Origin: Labilibaculum sp. | Lineage (GTDB): Bacteria; Bacteroidota; Bacteroidia; Bacteroidales; Marinifilaceae | Direction: 5' to 3' | NCBI RefSeq assembly: GCF_963664555.1 | Contig: NZ_OY761461.1 | Span: forward strand, 3,038,001 to 3,102,000 | DNA length: 64,000 bases | Shown here: positions 1 through 9,508 of the stretch, in pieces | How the letters are laid out: each line of letters starts with the position of its first letter | Numbering within the stretch: the stretch's first letter is position 1 | Notes under the pieces: generated by a model | Database searches by the model: none | What the model was told of the DNA's origin: nothing | Seen by the model: the letters and a program-made list of their open reading frames with translations, nothing else | Translations under genes and position numbers: made by a program

Positions 1-2739
1 TGAAGTATACCCTATTGTTGGATTGATGGGATTATAAGCCAGCAAATCTGTTGTCTTCTTGTCATAAACATCAATCGTCCCACTAAATCGATTTTTAAAC
101 ATCGAAAAATCCAGGCCAAAATTCCAGGTTCTGGTTTTTTCCCAGGTTAATTTATCATTTGATGGTGTAGAAACCTGATATCCCAAACCAAATTCGCTAT
201 AAGCAGGATCGGTTTGAGCTGCAATAATATTAAACGGACCTCCTAATCCCGGATCCGGTGAATTTCCCGAAAAACCATAGCTTAACCGCACGTTAAGGTT
301 ATTTACAGAATTTATATTCTTCATAAAATCCTCTTTAGCCATGTTCCATGCTGTACCCAAAGACCAAATAGGCTTAAAATTTAGGCTGGGGTCACTTCCA
401 AATAAGTTTGACTGGTCTACCCGAATACTTGCATTCAATGAATATTTATCATTGTACGTGTAAGCTGCATTTGAATAAAATGAAGTGTAACGCAACAAAA
501 CCTCAGCCTGTGTATTTGTATTTGGTTCAAAACTGTTGATACCTTGTCCCGGTATTTGATCCAAAACAGGATTTTCTACGCCATCAACATTGAGCACATA
601 GTCATTGTAAAATATCCCCTGCATTGTCTGTTTATCGTATCCTCTCTGAAAAGAGGTGTGCGATCCTATTTTGTTTTGACTTATTTCGCTGCCTAACAAT
701 GCTGTAATTTGATGTTTTTCACCAAGCATATTGTCATAACTAAACTGATTTCTTATGGTGTAAGAATCGGTATATCCATCCTGCATTGTAAAATGGCCGC
801 CTCTCGGAAGGTAAACGGTTCCATCCATTGCAGTTCCATAAGCTCGTTCCAAACGCACACCAAAGGTTTCTGAAGGATAATACTGTTCACTATTACTGTC
901 TGAGGAATAGTACTGAAAGCGTCCTTCATACTTTAATCCCTTAAATAAATCAATTGTAACACCTACACTGGCCCGAAGATTACGACCAGTCGCCTCATTG
1001 GTACTTTTATTATAATCATCAATAGGAAAATAATCAAGATTTTGCCCGGATAATGCCTCTGCTTGATCCTGTATATTCTCATTCATAATATAGCGACTAA
1101 AAGAAAGTGGGTTTCCTTCTGTATCATGAAAAGCAGCATAGGGCAGGTTGGTTAAATAATTTGTTGATTGATCCCAGGTTTCTGAGAAAAGATGGGAATC
1201 ATCTTTCGAATAAGAAGTGTTAAGTGTCAGATCCAACTTCATCCATTTAGCAACATTTATATTTTCCCTAATATTCACCTTGAATTCATCCGTCTTATTT
1301 TTCAAACTTCCTTGCTCTCCCTGATAACCAAGCGACACATAAAAATCATGATTATTATTTCCTCCGGAAAAAGAAACGGATTGATTGGTCAGATATGAAT
1401 TACTCATAAAGTTTTTCTCATATTCCTTACGTCCATTCCGAGATGCTAATTTTTCCAATGCTGCATCGCGCTCGGCAAGAGAAATTTCACTATTGTAATA
1501 CCGATACAACGGCAATTCGTGAGGATAAATATTTGGGAAATAAATATTTCCTCCATAGGTTGAATTATTAACTATGTCAGAAGTATAGGTTTCAGGATTA
1601 AATATTTCTGCAGCTGTTCGAATAAACATCTTGCTGTCCATCTGATCCATATACGAATAATCAGGCATTCCTTTAAATGAATAAGATCCGTTATAAGAAA
1701 TCTTTAGTTTTTCATTTCTGACACCATTTTTTGTTGTAATAACAACAACGCCATTAGCCGCTCGTGAACCCCATATAGATGCTGCTGTAGCGTCTTTTAA
1801 AAGAGACACACTCTTAATGTCATTCGCATTAAGCATCCCCTCAACCATATCCAAAGGAACCGACACTCCATCGACAACAAAAAGCGGGCTTCGATTTGAG
1901 TTAATTGAGTTCGTACCGCGAATTAGGTATTTATCGCCTTCAGAGCTCATATTAACACTCAATCCGGCAGCCAATCCTTCTAAACCATCCAGCACACTTC
2001 CTCTCACCTTAGCTTTTTCCTGCAGACTTTCCCCATTCACTATTTCGAAAGATCCTGCACTGCGTTCCCTTGAAATTGTTTGATAACCTGTCACAACCAC
2101 TTCTCCTAACTGGCTTTGATTCTCAATTAAAACAGCATTAATAACCGATTGATCATTCACAAAAATTTCCCGGGTCTGCATTCCAACAAAAGAAAACACT
2201 AAAACTCCATTGTTCCCGGAAAACTCCAAAGAATAATTTCCATCAATATCAGTAGAAATGCCATAAGTGGTTCCTTTAACTACTACCGAAACTCCCGGCA
2301 GCGACACTCCTCTTTCATCGGTTACTTTGCCATTAATTTGCTTTTTTTCTTTTTGAATTGGTTTTGGATTTGCCTTTTTGTAAGAAACAATCACCAAATC
2401 TTCTTTTGTAGTATACTCAAAAGGCAATCCTTTTAATACTTCATGTAAACACTCTTCAAGTGTACTTGATTCCAAATCAACAGAAACCAAATATCCTTTT
2501 ACATCATTGTACGAGAAAACAAAATCATAATCTGTCAATTCTTCAATTCTCTCCAAAGCATCGGAAAGTTCTACCTCTTCCAATTTTAAATTCGAAATGA
2601 TCATCTGAGAATTTACACGCGCGTAGGTCGTTAGTAAACTCATCAGCAAAATCATTTTTAATACAGTAAGTCTCATAAGCCACTGTCGGGTTTTTGCCCT
2701 ATCCCAATTAGGAATAAGGTGGGTTAGTTTTTTTTTCAT
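1..2739 (-). CDS. SusC/RagA-family TonB-dependent receptor with STN domain (3' end beyond window)
   Basis: Outer-membrane TonB-dependent transporter of the SusC type. The frame is open from an ATG at 2739 to the window edge, about 913 codons, so the C-terminal part of the barrel is missing. Visible order: a long N-terminus with a hydrophobic signal segment (LKMILLMSLLTTYA), an STN domain at roughly residues 50-115, a carboxypeptidase-D-like repeat (GKVTDERGVSLPGVSVVVKG), the SusC linker GEVVVTGYQTISRERSAGSF, a plug with SLLKDATAASIWGSRAANG, then barrel strands. An STN domain in a receptor downstream of sigma and FecR genes is the usual arrangement for cell-surface signalling. SusD is presumably beyond the left edge. 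Substrate unknown. Confidence 0.93.
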   Translation of the reverse strand, partial: MKKKLTHLIPNWDRAKTRQWLMRLTVLKMILLMSLLTTYARVNSQMIISNLKLEEVELSDALERIEELTDYDFVFSYNDVKGYLVSVDLESSTLEECLHEVLKGLPFEYTTKEDLVIVSYKKANPKPIQKEKKQINGKVTDERGVSLPGVSVVVKGTTYGISTDIDGNYSLEFSGNNGVLVFSFVGMQTREIFVNDQSVINAVLIENQSQLGEVVVTGYQTISRERSAGSFEIVNGESLQEKAKVRGSVLDGLEGLAAGLSVNMSSEGDKYLIRGTNSINSNRSPLFVVDGVSVPLDMVEGMLNANDIKSVSLLKDATAASIWGSRAANGVVVITTKNGVRNEKLKISYNGSYSFKGMPDYSYMDQMDSKMFIRTAAEIFNPETYTSDIVNNSTYGGNIYFPNIYPHELPLYRYYNSEISLAERDAALEKLASRNGRKEYEKNFMSNSYLTNQSVSFSGGNNNHDFYVSLGYQGEQGSLKNKTDEFKVNIRENINVAKWMKLDLTLNTSYSKDDSHLFSETWDQSTNYLTNLPYAAFHDTEGNPLSFSRYIMNENIQDQAEALSGQNLDYFPIDDYNKSTNEATGRNLRASVGVTIDLFKGLKYEGRFQYYSSDSNSEQYYPSETFGVRLERAYGTAMDGTVYLPRGGHFTMQDGYTDSYTIRNQFSYDNMLGEKHQITALLGSEISQNKIGSHTSFQRGYDKQTMQGIFYNDYVLNVDGVENPVLDQIPGQGINSFEPNTNTQAEVLLRYTSFYSNAAYTYNDKYSLNASIRVDQSNLFGSDPSLNFKPIWSLGTAWNMAKEDFMKNINSVNNLNVRLSYGFSGNSPDPGLGGPFNIIAAQTDPAYSEFGLGYQVSTPSNDKLTWEKTRTWNFGLDFSMFKNRFSGTIDVYDKKTTDLLAYNPINPTIGYTS

Positions 2740-2765
2740 AAATTTGCGATGATGATTAAACAATA

Positions 2766-2818
2766 GTTCATCCCTCCAAGGATGAACAGTTAATTTGAGG
2801 GATAGCTCCAACTATCCC
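2766..2818 (-). promoter_or_regulatory. Two tandem hairpins between fecR and susC with the same hexaloop
   Basis: Two perfect stems lie in the 133-bp gap. Arms GTTCATCC (2766-2773) and GGATGAAC (2780-2787) close one loop. Arms GGGATAG (2799-2805) and CTATCCC (2812-2818) close the other. Read on the transcribed strand both loops are TTGGAG. A T run follows the second stem only on the plus strand, so for the susC transcript these are not intrinsic terminators. They are more likely a 5' structural element that sets stability or translation of susC mRNA (inference). Confidence 0.55.
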
Positions 2819-2872
2819 TTTTTTTACTCATAAATCCCCTGATGGGACTTCAACATTATATCATTTTAGGGA

Positions 2873-4051
2873 TTATCTATTAACATCGGAAACAACGATT
2901 ACATTTCCTTTCAATTGCATGCTTATCCTGCGGGTCTGCTCCAACCTGCTGATAATCTCTGCAAAATCCTCGTTCCGGTCAGCCCTCATTCTAAAAATGT
3001 AATCTTTTACCGCCGGATTTTGATAAAAAACTTTAAAATCGTACCAACGTTCCAACTTTGTTAGAATATCTTCCAAGCGTTCTTTTTCAAAATAGAAATA
3101 CCCCTCTCTCCATGCAGTATATTTTCTCACATCAACTTGTGAAACATGAATTTGATCTCCTCCAATTTTCAAGTTGGCATTATCGCCTGGTATCAATCGT
3201 TGCTTACCTGAGGTTTGTTTTGATTTTAACTCAATACTACCTTCCACTAAAGTGATATTTAGCTCTTCGTTGGGGTAAGCACTCACATTGAACTCTGTCC
3301 CCAAAACACGCGTAGTTGTACTCTTTGTTTTTACTAAAAAAGGTTTGTCGGGATTTTTTTCAACAGCAAAGTATGCTTCCCCAAGCAATTCCACTTCTCT
3401 TGTTTCTCCGGTAAACTTCACAGGATAACGAAGTTCTGATTCTGAATTTAGCCAAACCTTTGTTCCATCAGATAAAACCAGTTGATATTCTCCCAAACGC
3501 GGTACTTTCAATGTATTGAACAGATCAGCCAAGCTTTCGTCACTCTCTCCTGCGATACCGGTATACTGAACAACATGGTTTGAATCGGCATGAATTTGCA
3601 CTCCTTCCTTTTCGGAGATGATTCTATTGATGCCCTCATCTAAACGATACTCATTCCCACCGGACGTAATTAATAAAGCTTTGCTGTTTCCTTTTTCTAT
3701 TTGTACAAGCTGATTTCCATCCTGATCCATTTGGTTGACAATTCTGTCAAATTGAAAAATGAATGCACAGGATAATAAGACAGCAACACTTGCTGCTATC
3801 ATCCAGCCTCTCTTTCTTCTTTGCTGCTCTTTCAATTTGTAAGTTAGCTTTTGCCACTCCAAGCCAATGTTTGGAGCATCAATCTGCTCTAACTTCTGAC
3901 CAGATTCTTTGTATTGCCGCAACTCTTTGTACAAATCGAGCATTTGCTGGCTGCTCTCGTATTTTTGAAAAAAATTAGCCCCATATTTTTGAGGATTTTT
4001 CAGTACTTGAAAAACCTCCTCCAATTGATCATGATTATATGATTTTTTCAT
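2873..4051 (-). CDS. FecR-family anti-sigma factor
   Basis: Inner-membrane anti-sigma regulator, 392 residues, which probably holds the ECF sigma factor encoded just upstream (4144-4683) until the STN domain of the downstream SusC signals. The N-terminal cytoplasmic part (about 1-82) is followed by one membrane segment at about 84-100 (MIAASVAVLLSCAFIFQ). Next come a periplasmic FecR domain with the family motif LSDGTKVWLNSESELRYPVKF and GEAYFAVEKNPDKPFLVKT, and a C-terminal DUF4974-like domain (GYFYFEKERLEDILTKLERWY). ATG start at 4051. Gene order sigma, fecR, susC on one strand is the standard Bacteroidota layout. Confidence 0.94.
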   Translation of the reverse strand: MKKSYNHDQLEEVFQVLKNPQKYGANFFQKYESSQQMLDLYKELRQYKESGQKLEQIDAPNIGLEWQKLTYKLKEQQRRKRGWMIAASVAVLLSCAFIFQFDRIVNQMDQDGNQLVQIEKGNSKALLITSGGNEYRLDEGINRIISEKEGVQIHADSNHVVQYTGIAGESDESLADLFNTLKVPRLGEYQLVLSDGTKVWLNSESELRYPVKFTGETREVELLGEAYFAVEKNPDKPFLVKTKSTTTRVLGTEFNVSAYPNEELNITLVEGSIELKSKQTSGKQRLIPGDNANLKIGGDQIHVSQVDVRKYTAWREGYFYFEKERLEDILTKLERWYDFKVFYQNPAVKDYIFRMRADRNEDFAEIISRLEQTRRISMQLKGNVIVVSDVNR

Positions 4052-4143
4052 CTTTCTTATAATATTATCAGATTTGAGACATTTAGAATATCCTCGTCTT
4101 ACAAAAACAACACAAGGAAAAATTAAAATGGGTGAATTCTTTT

Positions 4144-4683
4144 TTATTTTTTCTTCGAAACATGAAGAAAAAACAACAATAAATCACGGTCCAGATCGCG
4201 ACGCAATTTTTTTAGGGAATTGGTTACATGTGTTTTTACTGTGTTCACAGAGATATTTAATTCTTCGGCAGTTTCCTTATAGCTTAAATTTTCGATAAAG
4301 CATTTTTTAAATACGCTTCGTCCTTGCGGCGGCAATTCTTCAATGGCTTTCCTGATTTCGACCAATACTGAATCATAATCCTGATATTCGTCTTCACCAT
4401 ATCCGGAACTGTGTAAGGTTCTGTTGATGTATTTTTTCTCCACTTCTTGTCGTTTCAGGTAATTTAAAGATCTGTTCCTGACCATGCTATATAGGAATGA
4501 TTTTAAGGAATAGGAAATATCCAATTGACTGCGCTTGTTCCAAACTTCCTCAAAACAATCGTTCACGATATCTTTCGCAACTTCGGAATCGTTTAAAAAA
4601 CTTTGGGCATGATAATACAAACTGTTATAGTACTCCTTAAACAGCTCTTCTAGAATGGTTTTATTTATGAGTAGCTTAGTCAA
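4144..4683 (-). CDS. ECF-type RNA polymerase sigma-70 factor
   Basis: Alternative sigma factor, 179 residues, likely directing transcription of the downstream susC locus when released by FecR. Region 2 is visible as SEVAKDIVNDCFEEVWNKR with LKSFLYSMVRNRSLNYLKR. Region 4 is the helix-turn-helix LSYKETAEELNISVNTVKTH. The first residue is encoded by TTG at 4683, and a stop codon lies two codons upstream, so no ATG or GTG can serve without losing region 2. That rare start may keep the regulator at a low level (inference). It lies 92 bp upstream of fecR. Confidence 0.92.
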   Translation of the reverse strand: MTKLLINKTILEELFKEYYNSLYYHAQSFLNDSEVAKDIVNDCFEEVWNKRSQLDISYSLKSFLYSMVRNRSLNYLKRQEVEKKYINRTLHSSGYGEDEYQDYDSVLVEIRKAIEELPPQGRSVFKKCFIENLSYKETAEELNISVNTVKTHVTNSLKKLRRDLDRDLLLFFLHVSKKK

Positions 4684-5139
4684 TACTTAAATGCTCCGTT
4701 TGAATTTAATTCATTTTTCCCACCTCTAATTTACTACTTCAATATACTATACTCAAACAAGTAAAGAAAAGGGTGAATAAAATTCATTTTTTTTCTTATC
4801 ATTTTTACAAATTCAGCCGTAAGTAAGACAGACAACAAGGTCAATTATCAAAAATGTGATAATATTAAACACCATTAGAAAAACAGAATTTATACCTTTT
4901 TATATCAATCTCGAACACCTATTCTCCATTACCTTACTATATCTTACAAACCTCTTTTCAGTGAACAATTCTTTACTCTTTTATTTTTTTCACTAAATAT
5001 CATTTTTTTTAATCACCCAATATCGCTTTTGTGTGTGTTTATTCATAGAGTTTAAATGAAAACCGGCATCAGATTTTTTTAATAATGCTTGATCCCTGAT
5101 TCAATAGCTGCTCTGTAGAATAATCCATTATAATAAAAA
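4684..5139. other. Gene-free divergent intergenic region (456 bp)
   Basis: Very AT-rich DNA between the minus-strand sigma gene and the plus-strand TlpA gene, so it must hold both promoters. I see no open frame with coding character and no convincing palindrome or Bacteroidota -7 box (TAnnTTTG) that I would commit to. Confidence 0.6.
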
Positions 5140-6324
5140 ATGAAAAAAATGAAAAATTTATTTGTGTTACTTAGTGTATTCGTAATAGGTTGCTCCGGTG
5201 TGGATCGTGCTCCTGAAGAATTTGTAATTACAGGGAAATTCCCTAACAATGTCCCAATTGAAGTCATGCTTACCTATACTGATGATCAAAATAATCCAAT
5301 CAAAGAAAAATACCTGTCTACTAATGGTGAATTTAGCTTTAAGGGAAAGACTTTAGCATCTAGTGCGAATCTATTTGTTTACCCGTATATTTCTGAATTT
5401 GAACCAACTCAACCAGAGTACTGGAAACTTTTCAATAAAGTGGTCGCAGAAAATAAATATTTGACACAGAGCAGAACCTTCTTTTTGGAGGCGGGAAATT
5501 TTGAATTTACAGGGGATTCTGATTTAATTTCTGCTAAATTAAAAACCAAGAGTGAGAATCAAGAACTTTTTAACACCTACATAAAGGAATATGAAAAAAA
5601 TCACCAAAGATACTTTAACTCCCTTGAAACAAAAGAACTGTACGATAGTATTCCAACTAAAAAAATAAACATTGATTCGCTAAACAGAGCACTTTTAGAA
5701 CACAAAAAGCAATTCATTGATTTTCCTTATGAATTTGCCCAAAAGTATCCTAATAGTAAAATTTCTTTAGTTGCTCTAAAAGCGGGTGATGTGAGCATTG
5801 GTATTGAAAAACTTGCCACAGCCTTGGATGTTCTGTCAAAAGATTTACAATCAACTGCTGTAGTTGCAGCACTAAAAAATGTAATTACTGTAGCGCAAAG
5901 AAATGACATAGGTAAGACGGCCATTGATTTTTCGCTTCAAGATATCAACGGTCAAAGAAAAAACTTACGCTCTTATAGAGGAAAATATGTATTGGTTGAT
6001 TTCTGGGCCTCATGGTGTGGCCCGTGTAGAGCGGAAAACCCGAATGTTCTTAAGGCCTATAATAAATTCAAAGGCGAAAATTTTGATATTATATCAATCT
6101 CTCTTGATCGTAAAAAAGAAGCATGGCTAAAAGCTGTAAAAAAAGATAAACTTCCTTGGCTTAATCTACTGGATGAACCAAGTGCTGAAAAATCTATGGG
6201 AAGTGCCTACGGTATATTAGGCATACCAAGTAATGTATTAATCGATCCCAATGGGATTATAGTTGCTAAAGATTTAAGAGGAGAGGAGCTTCACGAAAAA
6301 CTCTCTGTTATTTTAAAAAAATAA
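5140..6324 (+). CDS. TlpA-type thioredoxin-fold lipoprotein
   Basis: Periplasm-facing thiol-disulfide oxidoreductase-like lipoprotein, 394 residues. The N-terminus MKKMKNLFVLLSVFVIGCSG is a lipoprotein signal with the lipid cysteine at residue 18. Residues about 25-130 form a DUF4369-like beta domain, followed by a helical linker and, from about 260, an AhpC/TSA-TlpA domain with the redox motif WASWCGPCRAENP. The cis-proline region reads LGIPSNVLIDPNG. It is transcribed away from the sigma/fecR/susC locus on the left, but a close relative sits in the next locus at 6647, so a link to receptor function is plausible. Its substrate is unknown. Confidence 0.9.
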   Translation: MKKMKNLFVLLSVFVIGCSGVDRAPEEFVITGKFPNNVPIEVMLTYTDDQNNPIKEKYLSTNGEFSFKGKTLASSANLFVYPYISEFEPTQPEYWKLFNKVVAENKYLTQSRTFFLEAGNFEFTGDSDLISAKLKTKSENQELFNTYIKEYEKNHQRYFNSLETKELYDSIPTKKINIDSLNRALLEHKKQFIDFPYEFAQKYPNSKISLVALKAGDVSIGIEKLATALDVLSKDLQSTAVVAALKNVITVAQRNDIGKTAIDFSLQDINGQRKNLRSYRGKYVLVDFWASWCGPCRAENPNVLKAYNKFKGENFDIISISLDRKKEAWLKAVKKDKLPWLNLLDEPSAEKSMGSAYGILGIPSNVLIDPNGIIVAKDLRGEELHEKLSVILKK

Positions 6325-6646
6325 CCTGTAGTAACACCATACTCTTCGGGATAGTGTCTGAACAATTCTGACACTATCCCGCAAAATATTTTATGCGTTG
6401 CCTATCCTCTTTTTAAATCTGCTTATCACACAAACAAACTCGTGGTTTACATGGAAGTAAGCACATTTGTATAATGATAAAAATCTAAAAGAGGGAAAAA
6501 AGCAAAGCTTCATTTCTTAAGATTGCTTATTGAAAACATTCAATTGGCTAAAATCCATTTACTTTATCCATAAAAAAAACACCTCCAAAATGGAGATGTT
6601 TTAAACGTATTGCCTACGTATTTGTGATCACATAAAGTAAGTCTGC
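6325..6646. other. Convergent intergenic region with two hairpins (322 bp)
   Basis: It separates two converging TlpA genes. A perfect 11-bp stem, GGGATAGTGTC at 6348-6358 with GACACTATCCC at 6370-6380, lies 24 bp after the plus-strand stop codon and may end that transcript, although only a weak T run follows. A second hairpin ends the minus-strand gene (separate entry). No other gene is visible. Confidence 0.55.
6572..6603 (-). terminator. Intrinsic terminator of the TlpA gene at 6647
   Basis: On the minus strand the stem AACATCTCC / GGAGGTGTT with a 5-nt loop is followed by a run of T (the A run at 6572-6579 on the plus strand). One A-C mismatch interrupts the stem. Confidence 0.75.
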
Positions 6647-7813
6647 TTACTGAAAAAGCTCTTTTAATTTCTGATCCAATGCTTCTTCTCTCAATTTATC
6701 ATCCATCACTTTGCCGGTTGATGCATCTACAAGGAAAATAGCTGGAATCATTTTCACAAAATAAAGATCGTCTACGTCATTTTTATTCAGCAAATTAGGC
6801 CAAGCCATTTTTTCTTTGTCTAAAGCTTTTAGCCAGGCGGCTCTGTCTTCGTCTTTGGAAATACTGATAATTTGCAAACCTTTCGAAGCATACAATTCAT
6901 ACATGTGTTTTAAATTTGGTATTTCTCTTCGGCAAGGACCACACCACGATGCCCAAAAATCAATCAGAATGTATTTTTTGCCTTCCATTAATTCTGAGGA
7001 GTTAAAAGTTTTTCCTTCCCGGTCGGCCAAGGTAAACTCCGGAGCTTGTTTACCTACAACTCTTTCCGGATAAAGTTCCTTTTTCACCAATTGCCCATAG
7101 TAAGAATTTTTAACCGTCTCCGAAAATTGTTCATACAAAGGAATTTGTTCATCAGTAAAATAACTCATCGACTCCAGCATTACCAAAGGTCCCCACCATG
7201 AATCTTTGTTTGCCAAAATAGCCTCATTACTAGTTTTCTCTACACTAGTAAAAAAGTCTTTTTCTGCTTGAGCAAAAGCTTTGTAATCATCTGTATTTCT
7301 TAACGAATCTGCAATAGCTTTACTTTTAGCATTTCTTACGGCGGCTAATATCGCATCATGATCTTTGTAATATTTTTCGTGCAGTGCACCGAATTTACTT
7401 TTAAATGCCAATTTCTCCATATAAAGATCATTTGCATTTGAACCACTTACCTGAACATCAGAAAAATCAACAAAAGTTCTATTATTACTTTCCTGAAAAA
7501 CAGCCTTTGCTTTTAAGCTGATTTCTGAATTTTCAAGCATAACACTTATAATTCCATTATGATCGGCAACTTTCAGATAGAATAGACGAGGTTCTTCCAG
7601 CTTGCCGGAAAATTCAAATTTTCCGTTGGTCACAACTGCACTGGCAACAGGCTCTTCTTCATTATGCGTTGCAGCAGGCACCAATTCTAATTTTGTTCCC
7701 TCTTTCAGTCCGCTTATTTCGCCGCTAAATGTGTAATCTGCGTTTTTTTGTGAACATGCAGTAATCATTACTATGAAAATGAATACTACTAATCCTGAAA
7801 TACTTTTATTCAT
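6647..7813 (-). CDS. TlpA-type thioredoxin-fold lipoprotein with DUF4369-like domain
   Basis: Lipoprotein of 388 residues with signal MNKSISGLVVFIFIVMITAC and the lipid cysteine at residue 20. An N-terminal DUF4369-like beta domain (YTFSGEISGLKEGTKLELV) is followed by a helical middle. From about 245 there is a TlpA/AhpC-TSA domain with redox motif WASWCGPCRREIP and the loop VKMIPAIFLVDASTG. Same architecture as the protein at 5140-6324. It lies downstream of susD on the same strand after a 245-bp gap that contains a hairpin, so it is probably the last gene of this sigma/FecR/SusCD locus, read at a reduced level or from its own promoter (inference). Confidence 0.91.
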   Translation of the reverse strand: MNKSISGLVVFIFIVMITACSQKNADYTFSGEISGLKEGTKLELVPAATHNEEEPVASAVVTNGKFEFSGKLEEPRLFYLKVADHNGIISVMLENSEISLKAKAVFQESNNRTFVDFSDVQVSGSNANDLYMEKLAFKSKFGALHEKYYKDHDAILAAVRNAKSKAIADSLRNTDDYKAFAQAEKDFFTSVEKTSNEAILANKDSWWGPLVMLESMSYFTDEQIPLYEQFSETVKNSYYGQLVKKELYPERVVGKQAPEFTLADREGKTFNSSELMEGKKYILIDFWASWCGPCRREIPNLKHMYELYASKGLQIISISKDEDRAAWLKALDKEKMAWPNLLNKNDVDDLYFVKMIPAIFLVDASTGKVMDDKLREEALDQKLKELFQ

Positions 7814-8014
7814 TGTTTCAATTTTAATATAAAATTATAGCTGATTTACCAACCAGCAAATTTTGAATGTGGCTGATTAATTTTTTCTTGCTGAGCATTT
7901 AACTTTGTTTGATCCATCTGTTTGTTGTTCCTATTCGCCAGAGCTAAGGTAAAAACAGTCGTACTGACACAACATTAAGTATCTTTCAAATTCCCTAACC
8001 TCAATACTTTAAAA

Positions 8015-8045
8015 TTCCCGGAGTGCTTAAATAGCTCTCCGGGAA
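8015..8045 (-). terminator. Hairpin after susD, possible attenuator before the TlpA gene
   Basis: Arms TTCCCGGAG (8015-8023) and CTCCGGGAA (8037-8045) flank a 13-nt loop. On the minus strand the second arm runs into AATTTTAAA. The stem starts 14 bp after the susD stop codon. It could end most transcripts after susD and lower expression of the next gene. Confidence 0.55.
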
Positions 8046-8058
8046 AAATACTGTTTAT

Positions 8059-9489
8059 TTAACGGGGAGTGTTTTGCACCAATGTTCCATTGCCCGGATT
8101 ACTGGTAGCTCCCATTGGGAACGGCATTACCCACATGTGCGAATCAGGTGACAATTCCAAACTTTGATTGTCGAAAACTTTAGTTAAAGTTTGTGCATAA
8201 TTCACATCCTTATTAAAACGTTTCATATCCCAAAATGGGATGGCTGTCTGCACGTATTCATTTGCTTTATCTTTGCGGATGTAAGCGATTGCCTCAGCCG
8301 TTGAGGAAGCTGTTAAATCAGCATATTTATTGTCGAAAATTCTGGTTTTACGAACTGTATTTAAGCTTAGCATGGCTTCATCCAAATTGGCTTGTCCGCC
8401 TTTACGGGCCAAACACTCTGCTTTGATGTAATACATTTCAGGAGTGGTAATTCCACCGGCATTAAATTTATCCGACCGTATGCCATAATAAATGCTATCC
8501 GGAGCCTGATACTTTTTCTTCCATTTAGAGGCAAAACGGGCATCACCATCTTCAAATTGTGACGCTCTCGACAATGTAAGTGCTGCTTTTGTTCCCGATT
8601 GTCCAGAATTTTTATAGGTACTGGAACCATATCTGAAAATGTAATTCTCAGGACTGGTCATGGTTTTGGAAGGATAACTTGTTGACCAATCGTCTTCTTT
8701 TTCTATTTGTTCTTTGTTTTCAGTGTAGTATTCCTTCCAATTGAACAATTTATTGTTTTGATCCAAAGCATTCTGTGCATACTTCAGAGCACTATCATAA
8801 TCTCCCATCTGTAAATAAACCCTTGCCAGCATTGCATACCCACAACCTAAATCCGGATGCAGCAAAGTAGCACTCTCAATAGGTAGATTGGGAATTGCAT
8901 CTGTTAAATCGGTAAGAATGAATTCGTACATTTTTGCAATGCTAATCTGCTCCGAAGGTGCTCCCATATCGGCACTTATAATTAAGGGAACAGATAATTT
9001 AGTTGCAGCCGTTGCTTCATCGTATTGCTCTGCATAATAATTAGTCAGATGAAAATAGTTCATCGCTCTTAATACCTTGGCCTGAGCAATCAATTCCAGT
9101 TTTTCGGCATCACTTGCATCGGTTGCATCAGGAACATTATTGATAATTAAATTCCAATACGAAATGGCTGCGTAGGAATAATAGTAAGTTGCTTCATCCG
9201 AATTGTTCTGAATAATACGATCCTCATTTCCCATCCAATTGTAATTGATAGAACTTAAGGAAACGTAACTCAAATCACTTGGCCGCTTGTATACGTCATT
9301 CAACAGATTAATGGCTTGTTCCGCATCATTTAAGTGATTGTATTCATTACGGACAAACGCCTCATAATCAGATAAACTTGTTGGTATTTTCTCTCCTTTG
9401 GGCAACACATCCAGGTAGTTGTCGCAAGACGAGAACAACATGGCTGCCAAAAGACTAATAATTGCAATATATGATATTTTAAATTTCAT
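8059..9489 (-). CDS. SusD/RagB-family outer-membrane lipoprotein
   Basis: Substrate-binding surface lipoprotein that lids the SusC channel, 476 residues. The signal ends in the lipobox LFSSC (lipid cysteine at residue 22), followed by the typical CDNYLDVLPKGEK start. TPR-like helices appear as LRAMNYFHLTNYYAEQYDEA and ALKYAQNALDQNNKLFNW. The C-terminus RKDKANEYVQTAIPFWDMKRFN matches the SusD_RagB region. It follows susC by 19 bp, so the two are surely cotranscribed. No glycan-degrading enzyme is nearby, so the ligand cannot be read from context. Confidence 0.95.
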   Translation of the reverse strand: MKFKISYIAIISLLAAMLFSSCDNYLDVLPKGEKIPTSLSDYEAFVRNEYNHLNDAEQAINLLNDVYKRPSDLSYVSLSSINYNWMGNEDRIIQNNSDEATYYYSYAAISYWNLIINNVPDATDASDAEKLELIAQAKVLRAMNYFHLTNYYAEQYDEATAATKLSVPLIISADMGAPSEQISIAKMYEFILTDLTDAIPNLPIESATLLHPDLGCGYAMLARVYLQMGDYDSALKYAQNALDQNNKLFNWKEYYTENKEQIEKEDDWSTSYPSKTMTSPENYIFRYGSSTYKNSGQSGTKAALTLSRASQFEDGDARFASKWKKKYQAPDSIYYGIRSDKFNAGGITTPEMYYIKAECLARKGGQANLDEAMLSLNTVRKTRIFDNKYADLTASSTAEAIAYIRKDKANEYVQTAIPFWDMKRFNKDVNYAQTLTKVFDNQSLELSPDSHMWVMPFPMGATSNPGNGTLVQNTPR

Positions 9490-9508
9490 AATTCTCTTGT
9501 TTTAAATG

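Noticed and set aside
2799..2825. Hairpin plus T run as a plus-strand terminator
   Set aside because: No plus-strand gene ends nearby; both neighbours are on the minus strand, where the T run is upstream of the stem.
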